Of a DNA stretch of 64,000 nucleotides, positions 1 through 13,600 are shown piece after piece. This DNA comes from Anticarsia gemmatalis. Lineage: Eukaryota > Arthropoda > Insecta > Lepidoptera > Erebidae. Location of the stretch: NCBI RefSeq assembly GCF_050436995.1, contig NC_134767.1, positions 2,666,001 to 2,730,000 on the forward strand, in the 5' to 3' direction. The notes below the pieces were generated by a model, which saw only the letters and a program-made list of their open reading frames with translations, was not told the DNA's origin and ran no database searches. How positions within the stretch are numbered: the first letter of the stretch is position 1; each line of letters opens with the position of its first letter. Made by a program: the position numbers and the translations under genes.

Positions 1-1559
1 TTATGTACACACAAGAAACACTTACTTCAAAAGTACCAATCTTAATCACATCTCCCAACCTCTCCTCACGATCCACCATTTAAATTATTACACCAAATTC
101 ACTCAACTATGCCCCATCTAGTGCTAAACTAACAACCGTATGCACGACTTGTTTCAGAAATAAAGATTTAAACATTTTATGGTTTTTCTAAGCCATCATT
201 TGTATATTGGGCGTGGTACACACGTGCCGACACGTGGCGAAGATTGTCTGTTGAATCTATTGTGTGAACCCTTCCTTTTTATGTTAAACGACGGTAATGG
301 TGTTGCAGTTTTCTTTTTAGTTTTTTTTTATGATTTTGATGTTGAAATGAGTTGTGGTTGAATAGTTTTGAGACAGAGGTTTTAAGCACAAATTACGTTG
401 TGACTTGTAAAGAACATTTTAGAGAGATGGATTATTATTTGATGCATAGACAAATGAGATTTATTCATTTGCCTAAGTTTTTTACAATCACACGATAAAC
501 ATAAATGATTGCTTTATATTTTTAAAGCTTTATAAAATAGCGAAAATTGCAAATGCCAAATGTTTTTGACAATTTTAAAACTTTTTAAATAACCGTTTGT
601 TCATTGACATAAAGAAAAACGTAACACTTAAAAATCAGTAAAATTCTAAGATACTTTTCATCATATTCAATCCTAAGCCTGAAATCGGACAAAATTACGA
701 CCGTACCGACTCCAGCCAAAGCAGCGTCTTCAAACAATACCATACCACACAAAAACCAACCCTAACATCATACCAACAAAGTCAAATTTCCTATAGCCGT
801 TTAAACTACGGGACCCTCGTCCAATCTGTCCATATGAATATGTTTTCGCCTAATTGACTTGTGGCATGCGTGTGACTACAACAGATTCGGATATAACCGC
901 TGTATGAGATGTTTTGACATGTTTGTTTTACGTGGGAATGTTGGTTACTGTCAATATTGACTTGTATAGGGTGGGAAGATAATTCAATGTTAGAGGTACA
1001 TTTGAATTTAGAAATATGCAAAATATTTGCAAAATGCTTTGGAATATTTTTAATCGTAGTCGTAGTTAATCGTAGTTTAAGTAGTAGTTTTATTAGATAA
1101 CATGGCATGTTTGTGACTTTACTCTTGTTCAATTATTCTGGAAATCAGTCTTTGATTCGAATCCTGATGGTTGAGGGCCTACTATGGTTCGTAAAAACTA
1201 TATTTTGAATATAGAAGGTGTTAGTTTATACCATTTCGTATTGTCTTTTGACACGAAGAGAAGTATCGGATAAGCATGCCTGATATTCTTGTGTCATATG
1301 TAGTTCGAGCGACATTTTATAACGGATACAATTGTAATAAGAAACAAACGAAATTTCAACGATTTGCAGCAATTGGCTCCTTTACAGCGCTGCTTTTTAC
1401 TATACGAAACTGAACTTCAGATTCGCTATGATATTTGAAATTTGTTGCTACATAACACATAACACAAATGCATCCTCTTGATCGTGTATCTTTCAGTACG
1501 TAGTGAAGTATCAGTTTCCATTGAAAATGTTTAAAAGTGATAAAGTGTAAAGCACTTAC
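1..1559. other. Hr51 intron, left edge
   Basis: AT-rich sequence downstream of the second-finger exon. I see no nuclear-receptor ligand-binding exon in it on either strand, so the next Hr51 exon is outside the window. No repeat was recognised. Confidence 0.6.
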
Positions 1560-1663
1560 CATCTTTGTTCATTCCCATGGCAAGGCATTTCTTGAGTCGA
1601 CAAGCCTGGCACTGGTTTCTGTGAGCTTTGTCCACCACGCACCGACCCGTGCCTGCTTGACAT
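1560..1663 (-). CDS. Hr51: Hr51 exon: second zinc finger
   Basis: This 104 bp exon lies between a TTGACAG acceptor and a G|GTAAGT donor. It completes the Arg codon left open by the previous exon and encodes the second C4 finger (Cys residues of CQAGTGRC and CQACRLKKC), ending GMNKD. The open phase-1 codon (G..) must be completed by the next exon, outside the window; an Ala codon would fit family practice. Confidence 0.93.
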
Positions 1664-4600
1664 CTGTCAACAAGAACTCAAATTACGATCTGTGAAAATC
1701 TCTAATTATTCACTAATTATCTCGTTACCTTATTTATCTTAAAATGCTATAGGCTATTGCTGCATTGGCAATAGGATGACATTATGCCGATGCAGCTATA
1801 ATTTGTCTATTACTAAAATGTAACTCACAATTACAATTTTAAAAGTATTTTACTCTTTAGGACGAAATACGATGTAATTGTCATTAAAATCGAAAGGCGT
1901 TTCAATAATCTTTAAGTTATCAATTGAATATTTTGTAATATTTATTAGTCACACACTTGCATATATTATGATTACAGTAGCAAAACTATTTGGCAATCAA
2001 TTCAGTCAATCAAAGTCTACACAAAGTTCTTACTTAATCCACACCACAATACAAGCTATAGGTATACATCTTAATCGATCGTCTTTGCCCCGAACGAAAA
2101 ATCTGCTACAACAGAAACTAATACAGATTAAAGATATTTCATTACTGATAATCCCTTCTGTAATAGGCTTACGTTAGGTTGACATTTGTTGCAGTGTTAT
2201 ATAAAAGAGAAGTGGGCCCAGTGTCGTGCTCTGCGCGAGCCCGCTTTTACGCTACTTAAGCTTTGGAGAATGGTGATTCTGATATTAGATTTTAATTGAT
2301 TGTGGTTAAGGATCTTTGTGAAAAAATACTTTATGTGTCGAACAACATGTTGCTGTTACAGTGTCAATATGTTTGATGAAAATATCATACTGAGATACAA
2401 TAAAACACATTTATAGAAACCAACTTTTATATTTAGAATTTATGAAGAAAATGTGACTTTTATAAATATCAGGCATGTTGGACATAGAAATCTAATATCA
2501 TCAGTTTATCATTAACTATAACTATGCGACGCACAATACTGTCATGTTTTTACACAGTCATCGCTGCATTTAGTGTTTACCATATATGCAGGTAGAATAG
2601 CCTGCACTACAATATTTTATCTACTAGTAACTACATGTCTTTATCATAAGGCATAAAATTATTTTAACTTTGTAAGGTAGTCCTTGTTTTGCGGTCCTAG
2701 TCAACCGTAGACCATAATCTCTATAAAAAAATCCAAAAAAAGTAACAGAAAAATCAATTAGCGAATCATAAAGCCGGTACACATGTCGCACTTGACCATC
2801 TATCATAGGGGTGCGTACACAATATTAATAACATTAGGACGGGTGGCGAATTAATTGAAACGCCACTTAGGGTGCCAGCCAAATGTTAAACAGATTTTAA
2901 TGTTGTCTGTTCAAGGGCTTTTTTGTATAAAAGATGATGGTTTAGATAAAATGTTTTATGGTGTTGATGTAGATCAGGTTAAATATAGTTTAAAGAGAGT
3001 ACGTTTGCATAAATGTAGAGCTAAATCTGCCGTCCGTGCTGTTTTCCAAATTATGAATCGATTATTCGTATTTTCCATTCAAAGGTAGCAGTATCGTAAA
3101 CTAATGATTTAAGTTGTAACAAGAAGTCAGTTATTAACATAGTTATAAGATGGCGAACAACTAGTTGGTCGGACCGCGGACGACATGGTGAAATGTGTAG
3201 GACTGGAATGCATGAGGCAACCGCAAGATCCTAAGAAAACGGCGTACTGAAGGAGAGACTCAACAGTAGATAAACATGGGCTAAATAGATAAATTAATGG
3301 GAAACTATGGAAAAGGCTTTTTATCGACAGTAAAATCCATAGACATGTAGACCAAGCTAGCAATAAACAGAGTTCAACAGAGAAGACTGGAAATTAACGT
3401 TTTTAAACTATCGCGACTTGAACATACTGTACCTGAGACGGGAGCATAAGACCTTTTGTAAATATTAGTAATAAGAATGACGATTATGGTTAGAGACCTC
3501 TGTCAGCAGTGGGAACGATAGTAAAAGTTGAAAAATAATAATATAAAGATATAATAGCTATAAAAGAACCCTAATAGAAAAATTAAGTAGAACAATAAAA
3601 TAAACAAAAGACAGAAGCTGAGCTACAAAATATTTATAAATCACAACTGTAATGCAACATAATTGAAATATGATTCAGTTTGTATAAAAAACGCTCAAAT
3701 ACATTTACATCGTATTTAAATACCCCTCGATTGACGATCGTAGGGTGGAACTATATTGCATAAGCGGGAGCGATTTATTCATCTTAATGGAAACAAAATA
3801 TTGCCTTAAGGCTATTGAACCTAGAAAAGTTTGTAAAGTGCTGATAATTTTTTTTTTCTTTTTAATTTTTAACTGTATTTTATTTATTTAACGAGGCGGT
3901 TATCTTTATATATATAATGGAGAATGTTACCTAATTTTGTTTTTTAGCACTCCATATTCTCGTTAAAAAATAAAAAATACTGGTGAAAGAATTACTTCGA
4001 TACGTCAATTAGTTTTCGATTTATAAGTAAAACAAATTGTAACCGTACGACGCTAGCTCTCGGTGACGGTGTGACGTCACTTTACACTTGCTCAGTCTGG
4101 CTCACACAGTCCGCTTACGGTCGCGCGCTCAATGCGTTGAAATTATTCCTAAATACTTTTAAACATGTGTCTAAAACAATTGTGCCTAAATGTAATTTAA
4201 TTTTATGTAGGTAAGTACATAAGTAATAATAAATAACTTCATCTTATAATGAAACAATTTCTAACCGGATTGATCGCGAGTTTATTGATTTTACTGTGGC
4301 AGGAAAAATGTAAAATCAATAAGTACTTTCGCGATTATTTCGGTTAAAAATTGTTTCATTATAATATGCAGTGATCGTAAATATCTAACATATTAGGTAC
4401 TTATATGTATAATATACTAGAAGCGGCCCGCGACTTCGTCCGCATGGAAACCCTTCCCGCGTAAATCCCGATCCTTCGGAACTCCGGGATAAAAAGTAGT
4501 CTATGTGTTATTCTGGGTCATCAGCTACCTATATATCAAATTTCATCGTAATCGGTTCAGTCAAATTTGCGTGAAAGAGTAACAAACATACGTACGTACG

Positions 4601-7600
4601 TACACACATACGTACATACATATGTACAAACGTACGTACATACCTACGTACATACGATGACATACATACATATGTACATTCTCACAAACTTTCACATTTA
4701 TAATATTAAGTAGGATTTTGGAGGCAACGAAACCTCTATTTGTTTCACAAAATAATTCGCAACCATTATTCCATTTATTTTAGGTAGTTTATCCGATTGT
4801 CCTTTTTCAAATCCTTTACCCATTTTATTAATCGAATAGTATTTACTATTATTATAAGTTATTTTATACATAAGCGGACAAAAACACAACAAAATACTAC
4901 GCTAGCTATACTTAGACTACCAAAATACTAAGCGGGACGCGGCCCGCGCGGCGCGGCAATGTAGTATGACGTCACAGCCGCTCACGCGGCTGTTAGCGGG
5001 ACTCGATATTTTTCGAAACTTTGAATGCTTATAAAATCAAAACTATTCGGTATTTTTGACTCAAACAAAAACTAGTTAATATGTATACATACAGGCTATA
5101 CTGTGTCACTGTTTAAAGCGATTTGGCATACCTAGTAACATTCTCCATTCTCCTGTAAGTGTGTATGTCACTGAACTTCTCATAAACGACTGGACCGGTT
5201 TTGATGAAATTTTTTGTGTGTGTTCAAGGGGATCTGAGAATGGTTTAGATTTAAAATTTTGTCCGCTAGACAATGTTTTTTTAATTAATATTTAATTTAT
5301 TAGACAGGACAACGTCTGTCGGGGGGTTTTATATTTTTTACCTTAATACCTATCAGCCTTAATCGAAAGAAAGACATAATCGTAAGATTTGCATAAAATC
5401 TATGTTTAGCATATAATTACAACTTAGGTAACCAGTTTGATTTCCTTCGGTAAATGAGATTTTATCCAAGAACGCTATAGTTAGAAAAAGCTATTCGTTT
5501 CAGTTTAGCGGATACGTCTTTTGACACTATTAAAGACATCCTGAAACTTGTTCATACACATTTCTATCTTGAAGATCTCCTGCACTGAACTGCATATTTA
5601 ACTTTATTATGTTACACGTCATATCGCTGTTCAATTTAACATATTTCACCCTTACCCGCGGCCACAGCTGTACCAAAAATTACAGTCGCGCTTTCTACTG
5701 CGTCGGATTAAGTGGATTCAAGTCCTCTTGGCTCCCTACTCTCTGTATTGTCATTTTAGTTAACATTGTCTGTTCTTGCTTTTGGGATATCATGTTTGAT
5801 AGCTCTGATGTTGTACAGAATTGCTATTTTTGTTTGGCTAGACGTCTATATAACGACACTTTTCTTCAGGTTTCCCAAAGAGATAAAGGTATTGAATGAA
5901 AGTATTCTGATATATACTTGTAATGATTTCTCTAGACGTCCTATAGCTAATTGTCAGATTACTGTTCATCTGAGGTTAGGTAAGGTTAAATAACTTTGCT
6001 TAGGCTCTCGAACTTTTGAAATGGATTTTATTATATTATTATGGTGATTATAATCACCGGTCGGTTTAAACCTGTCTTTATAGTTCGCTTGAATTCAGTT
6101 AGATTAGATCATCTAGGACTTATCGATAAAGTTAACTGCTAGAAAAGACTCTAAAACCATAAATTGTAATGAGCTTTTGAAGTTAGTAATAATTTACATT
6201 TAAATCGCATTTATATAATAAAATTGCAATCAACAATCACAAGAGCCGCAACTGCTTTGGATTAAACGGATTCAAGTACATCATCCTTCGCTATTGTATT
6301 GTTAGCTGTAACAGATGAGACAAGCTGCCATTTTGGTTGCGGATCAATGGATCATCTATGTTTGATTATATTTTGTTTGAGTGTGTTTTGAAATCAAGTC
6401 TGCTATTTTGAAGAAATAAATCTGTTTTAGTACAAGTATGTTGTTTTGAATATGTAGCGATCAAATCTTAGTAATTAATAAAAAAATTACCTGAAATTTA
6501 ACCATGTTATACTTAGTTCGAAAGAGCTAGGCAATGAGTTTCATTTTTGTTATACGCAAAACAAATTATATTGGCTATGTAGAATAAAAAAATATCGATG
6601 TATTATGAGATATATACGTACCAGCAAAATTACGGAGTGATACAGTGCCTTAGACAAATGAAGCAAAAAGAAACTGCCTGAAAAAAAATACAAGCCACCC
6701 ATCGCAATACGCATTTAGTATGGAACACTAACTGCAAAAATAAACTGTTATAAAAATTCCTCATGTTTTCATTAAATTCATCAATGAAACAAATACCAAC
6801 AACCGTATACAGTTGTCTCTCAACATTTTCTTCTAAACCCTCTTGTAAACTAAGTTTCACAACCGCAAATCTATCTTTGTACCAGAAAATTAGATCATCC
6901 AAATATTAGTGGTATTTGTACAATTGTATTAGCCATAGTTGCACCAGTTATTATAAGTGAAACTTCTATTTCGTCATGTATTTGTATTTGTATTATATTT
7001 TGTATTTCATGTACAATTCTGTGAACTGGATCTTTGGGACGGTTGCTCAACTTGTTGACTCTTTGTTCGCTTGTTTGATGTGTGAGTTGTTTTTTAAGGC
7101 TAGTTTGGGTGGAATAACTTGGTTATAATTAACTACACGTGTAACTTTCACAAAAATAACGTCAAAATAAACCTCGGCACGTTTACTTTTCAGTATTGCT
7201 ATGCCTGAAATTATTTACTTTAGAGTAGAACTGATATATTTTGAATTGCAAACGCAAGATATCGAAGATATTCCTGTATATTGATTTGCGATTAATCGTG
7301 TAATCTGACTTGTAAGTGGTCTTGATAATAATACATTGATATTTAACAACGACTGTTTTTGCGAACCGTAGTTTAGTTAAAAATATAATTAATAATGGAA
7401 AGACAATGAAAAACAAAATAATGACATAAAACATAAACAACAAATGGTTCTTGACTGCAATGTAAATTACTTGACGCTTTCAAGATAAAAATAAAGCAAT
7501 ATACGTAATAACACGTGAATAATTTGATTTTGAATAAACACCATATTCAAAATCATGTCAAGTTTATTTGCAAAACATGAACTAGATTCCAACACGATGG

Positions 7601-10600
7601 CATTGGCATTCGCGATTTAACCTGATAAATCACAATTTGAAGATCTAAACAATGAGCTGAGAGAGAAAGTCGCGACACAAACCACAGGTCACACATGTGA
7701 CATAGTTTGTACTACGGATATTGAACACCTAAGACAACAGTGAACATTTGCAGACCATGTAATACGGATAAATGAGTCAAATGTTGACATAATGATTGAG
7801 AATTTAGGACGGAACACAAATATGAGTGTGAAAGTCATGTCTGGTGTTCGAGTTGTTATGGATAAAGTAGGGTCTTATAGAAGGTATTGTAATACAAGTT
7901 GGGAAAGATCAATCCGATCGTCAAAAGACCTGCTCTTATGTTGTCTAAAAGATAAGTCAATGTTTACTCAATAATTAATAATATAAATGATCTGTAGACT
8001 TCTTTATTGACGATTTCATACAGATTGATACTTTAAGAACAAAATCCGGTTCTTGAAATTGCATTTTGTATGAAAGGAAGATGTTGCTATTACAAAATAT
8101 GCAGGCGCTGTATAAATGTTGGCATGTTGGAAACTTACTTGATTATTCCTTATATTTATTTTGTAATTAAAGGTTTGTGAGGAAAGGGGTTATTCAAGCC
8201 CTAATTTTATTTATTTACACATCAAATCATAGTTATTTTGTAGAAGACATCCACTAACACTGTTAAACGGCGTTAACAGTCATTTTAGTAAAGTGCTTGA
8301 CACAACATCAACAAACTTTTCATTTTCCTTTCCGCGAGAGAAATTAGAAAAAATACATAAAATAACGTACCTATAGATAAGTTTCCTTCTAACAGATCTT
8401 TTGAAGAATCCACTGCAGCCGTTACACGCCAGGATCCCATAATGCTTGCCAGAGCTCGTATCACCACATACCACGCAGATCAGACCTGTGGAACAAACCA
8501 ACCATGAATACCATCATTTAACCTGTCCACTACAGAAGATTACAACTATGTTTTGTCTCTTTCTAAGAACTACAAAAGAGATGGACAGGCAAAAACGCCA
8601 GTCAAAGTGTGAGCCAAGTCCAGCTCTCTAACCCGATCTTTATTCATTTTCTTTCAATATGTGAAAAGCTCTGAAATCTGTTCGATGAGAATGGCCCAGC
8701 ACCAGCCCTTGTGGAATTTCATGAAAGAGGCCCATGTCGAGCAGTGGACATCTTTTGCTTGACATAATGATGATGATGTAAATACTATAGCCAATGAGTA
8801 TTATAAAGTCAATGTTACGAACCTTTAGGAATGGTTTTGAAAACGCCAAAATAAGTGTTTTCCAAGTTATACATTTTGTATTCAAAGTTAAATAAATTCG
8901 ATTATTGATACGACTGTTTTGAACGCTTGTGTGAAAACGAATAGCGAATTTAGTTCACGTGAGTTTGATAGCAAATGTGTTTTTGTGAATACGAATGAAT
9001 ACCATAAGACGTAGAAATATGAAGAACCAATTAGTTTTTTGTTTAAACTCGAATAATATAAGTTATACTAATATAGTTCAATCTTAGGCAAAAGTCTACT
9101 CCCGAACGACGGAGAAGTTGGGCCTTGAGTCCACCACGCTAGCCATGGGTTGGGGACTTTGAATGCCCTCAAGAAATGTGTTAAAGAACTACTTGGCATG
9201 CAAGTTTAAACGTCTACTATTGTTTAAGCTTTTGACTTTTAGGTCAGGTGCGTAATATTCGTAACCAGCGGTCCTGTATGCCAAGATGTATGGATGTGAA
9301 TGACGCAAGGGAATTTTGTAAGTGACTTTTAATTTTATTGTAGTTATTTATTTCTTTTGAACAACTTTGATTTAAAAATTACTATCTTAATTTTATACTC
9401 CAATACTGTATAACCAGTAAAGAAGAGGTTGATACCTGTCTTACCCAAATGGTTGGTCTTCTTAGTAGGAGGGTCTGGGAGCCAAGGTCTCAGTGCTGGT
9501 GGTGCGAGCGCAGCAGCAACTAACGCGGCGGAAGACGGAGGCGACCAGCGGAGAGGTGATGTGTTGCCTTCACCTGGTGGAGAGAAAACATGCCGTGAAA
9601 ACTACAAAAAAATCGGATACCTCCTTCGCTTTGCTGATCATAGTACGTTATAGGTTTTTATTGTGCTAGATAAGGTTTTTATTAATTTGCTATTGCAAGA
9701 GTGTTTTCGATGACGAAGTTTTGTTATTCTAATTGTGTGGTTTGAAAAACTGTGACCAAAACAGACCAAAATATTTTTGAGTAGTAAATTTTAGAACTTA
9801 TTATAAACTAATTTAGCTTCCATAGTTATTTTGATGGACAACTATCATAAAAGGTGGCCTTAAAAAAAAGAAAATTGTTGTACCAGATCAGCCAAACTCG
9901 TGACGGAAATGTTTGGTGCAGAGAATCTCAATCAGTCTCTATAACTTAATACATTTAACTTGATAACGCTAGAAGGGTACAATACGTATAATAGTATCAC
10001 TCAATCCCCAAAATATTTAATCTCGATAAAGCTAATAAAATAACCATTGCAAATCACACCCTTTCATTTTAATAGTATTCCTACGTTCCGTATGGGGTGT
10101 GACCCCTTAAATCGTGTAGTATTCAGGCAATTTTGAACCTTATTTCGAGGAGTTTAAGGTTTTTGTAAGTAATGAATAGATTAAGAGCAAATGTGTCGAA
10201 TCAATTAAGTGATTGGAGAGCAGACGTACAAATTGATTGTAGGGGGTTTAGAGGAATTTTCGGTTTTCATAGTGGTTGTATGGTCGGTAGAGCTGTTGAT
10301 ATGTTGTATTAAGAAACGAGTTATAGTAGATCGGGATCTACTACCAGTGTTGTTCGATATGAAATGTTATAGGAAGCTTTTTAAGAAAAGTTCTTAGCTG
10401 TTGGAAGCTAAGAAAGCTTTGTTGAATGCGTGCTTATTGAATGTTAAAAACTCAAAAAATAGAAATTGCGTTGCGGTCTGTGCTATGAAAACATCATCAA
10501 AAATCAATAAAAAAAATATATATTTTGCGAATAATGTGCCTAAGTAAACAGTGGAATTCATATTTTTAGTTTTATTCATTTTATGTTTGTGTTACTCTTT

Positions 10601-13600
10601 GTGTATTTCACCATGGCTCAGTTTTAAGCTTAACTTTACTTGTAACACAATAATCATTATCTATTAAAACTGCGCCCCAAACTCTCCTTGCGAGCGCAAA
10701 ACTCAACTCAAAACCGCATATTTATTACAAACTCTATCTCTCTACCTCAGTCTCTACATTCGAATAATCATACCATCCTTCGTGAATCCATTGTCAAAAC
10801 AGCACTCTACCCCAACAAACTCAATTACCAATCAGTCACAATAGCTCTACCGCTCTATTCACATGTAGAGTCTATTAATTGGTGAATTGCAATTGTCGGC
10901 GCATTCTATTTATTTACCTATATTAAGTGTCCGGGACAGTCGCGACACGTTTCTGTTGTAGAGTCGCTTATTGTTCAGATATGACGGGTGTAAGTTGTTG
11001 TAGGTGTAGAGTTTTTGTTTCGTTATTTTCGTAGAGTTTCAGAGTCCGTAGTATAGATAAAGCCTGATTTTATTGTAATGATTCTCATTTATAGAGTTTT
11101 AAGAGAAACCTACAAAAAATATATCTCTCTCTCTCTCTCTCTAAAGGTGAGTTCAAAAAATGCTCAAAGCTTTCGTTATGTCATGTTCTGACTCTGTTGA
11201 CCCAAGAACATTAAATTTATTGTATCATGTAATTATTTTTACGGGGGAATTCATTCACTCACTCATTTATTCTTTACTCTACAATATTGTAACAACCGTC
11301 TCTACATTCATAAGTCTACATGAACAAGATAATTTGTCGGGGCCACGTCACACGCACTAACTACATTTGTACCACTAGCTGAGCGCAAATGTAATTTCAT
11401 TCACTCATTCACTCGTTATCTCTCAAGCTCTTTTGGGGTACAATATTTTTGATCCTGGTATTTTTGGAGTGTTACATCAAGTTTAGATCGCAAGGAAACA
11501 AAAAAATCTTAGGTATTTTTTATAAATAAAATAATTCTGCGTTTTTTAGTTTTACGAAATTCTGTCTAGGCACTAAAAGTCTCTGCATGGCCAATATAGG
11601 ACCATTAACTAAAAGCTTTGTTTAAGTAGACGGTGGAAGTACTGTTTCGAATTATTCGTTATAACATAAACCCTTCTTCTTTAATAAGTAATGTAACTTA
11701 CTATATACAGGGTGTCCCAAAACTCAACGATAATCCGCGACAGGATGAAAGGCCAAGTCATACCGGTTCTAGGAAAAATAAAAAAAAAAATCCATATCAC
11801 TTAGTTCAGCAATAATAGACACTTTTCAAAAAAGTTGAAATTCCACACCCTTGGTCGCATTTTCAAGTCCTGTGATCACCAATGTCACAATTTCGCTGTG
11901 TTTTTTTGAATTTCGTGATCTTAATTAAGTATGCTATTAATCGTATAACAAATTAATGCACAAAACATTGTTAATTTAATAAAAAAAGTTAAGTTTTAGT
12001 GAGTCATCTTTCTGAAAAATATCGTTAGTCAACTTTGACGCTTCATACTGAAAAAAAAATGTACTACACTACCCTTGGCAAGTTATTTCAAAAGTTGGCG
12101 CATTTAATCAAGATTCCAAAATGATATAACACTTGCCACTTTTTTTGCCATTAAAAATGTTATTTTTATTTGAACGAAGAGTATCCTCGCAAATGGATCG
12201 GACGCAGTGGTACAATTTTATGGCATCCTCGTTCCCGCGATCTAAATCCAGTAGATATTTTTTACTGGGAATGCATAAAAGGAAAAGTTTATTCCAAATC
12301 AATACAAAACTATCAGAATTTCGCCAAAAAATTGACACAGCGTCAGAAGAAATAAATGCAAGGAATTTGGCTTGACTGGTGAAAAAATCTTTTGTACGCC
12401 GTTGCAGAGACTGTATTCGTGCCAGAGGAAAGCAATTATTTTTAGTAAAGAGGTAATTGAGTCAGTCCATAACAAATATTTAATGTAATAAACATAATAG
12501 GTTATAATAATTAAAAAAAAAACAATGAACGAACCATCGATCTTATTTAATTATTCTCCTTAAACTAAAGTAATTCGAATTAACTTTTTCTTTTATGCAT
12601 TCCCAGTAAAAAATATCTACTGGATTTAGATCGGGGGAACGAGGTTGCCATAAAATTGTACCACTACGTCCGATCCATTTGCGAGGATACTCTTCGTTCA
12701 AATAAAAATAACATTTTTAATGGCAAGAAAAGTGGCAAGTGTTATACCATTTTGAAATCTTGATTAAATGCGCCAACTTTTGAAATAACTTGCCAAGGGT
12801 AGTGTAGTACATTTTTTTTTCAGTATGAAGCGTCAAAGTTGACTAACGATATTTTTCATAAAGATGACTCACTAAAACTTAACTTTTTTTATTAAATTAA
12901 CAATGTTTTGTGCATTAATTTGTTATACGATTAATAGCATACTTAATTAAGATCACGAAATTCAAAAAAACACAGCGAAATTGTGACATTGGTGATCACA
13001 GGACTTGAAAATGCGACCAAAGGTGTGGAATTTCAACTTTTTTGAAAAGTGTCTATTATTGCTGAACTAAGTGATATGGAATTTTTTTTTTATTTTTCCT
13101 ATAACCGGTATGACTTGGCCTTTCATCCTGTCTCGGATTATCGTTGAGTTTTGGGACACCCTGTATACTATACTTAAATACTGTTATTTTTGAAAACCTA
13201 ATTTAAAGGATAGCGAGCTTAATTTTTTGATATTTGCTTCAGAAATTAAACCCTGAAAGCATAAAAGACCAACAAGTACATTTTCACATATAAAATATTA
13301 TTTAATTATGCACGTATTTTCCCTAAAAACTAACATATCCTTATAGTTTCATCCACCAAACCAAGAATCCACACACAATTTCCCAGCCAGTGACACCGCA
13401 AGCACAAACAATATGTGAGCAATATAAAATCAATATACGTCGGGATTGGTCCCCGGAGAGGGTCACATCTGGGACCAGATATTAGGGGTTAAAACGCTTT
13501 ATTGATATTATGATTTGGGTACAGGACTTTTGTACGGTACGTGAAACACTTAGAATAGATTCCACACTCTATTCTGTTAAAGGGTTGATGATATAAAGCG

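Larger units (their letters stand above)
3917..5148. mobile_element. Inverted-repeat element of about 1.2 kb with nested insertions
   Basis: The ends carry ATGGAGAATGTTAC (3917-3930) and its inverse (5135-5148). The similarity continues inwards in degenerate form: TTAGTTTTCGATTTATAAG on the left matches the inverse of right-end sequence near 5030-5050. Each inner flank holds TGTGACGTCA in opposite orientation (about 4070 and 4967). No transposase frame is visible, so it is non-autonomous. A palindromic MITE (4243-4368) and a dispersed repeat (4417-4715) lie inside, which implies nested insertion. Superfamily and target duplication are not determined. Confidence 0.5.
1664..8370. other. Large Hr51 intron between the two zinc fingers
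   Basis: A 6.7 kb intron carrying several mobile-element remnants, listed separately: a LINE pol fragment, a 1.2 kb inverted-repeat element with nested insertions, a diverged repeat pair and a stop-interrupted reading frame. The rest is AT-rich with nothing recognisable. Confidence 0.75.

Noticed and set aside
26..79. Minus-strand 18-codon frame (MVDREERLGD...) ending in a GTAAGT donor
   Set aside because: It looks exon-like but is very short, has a stop immediately upstream of its ATG and no resemblance to a nuclear-receptor ligand-binding region or to the pending Hr51 phase.
9429..9653. Plus-strand 74-codon frame rich in Gly/Ala
   Set aside because: It is the antisense shadow of the Hr51 N-terminal exon, which has proper splice sites and phase on the minus strand.
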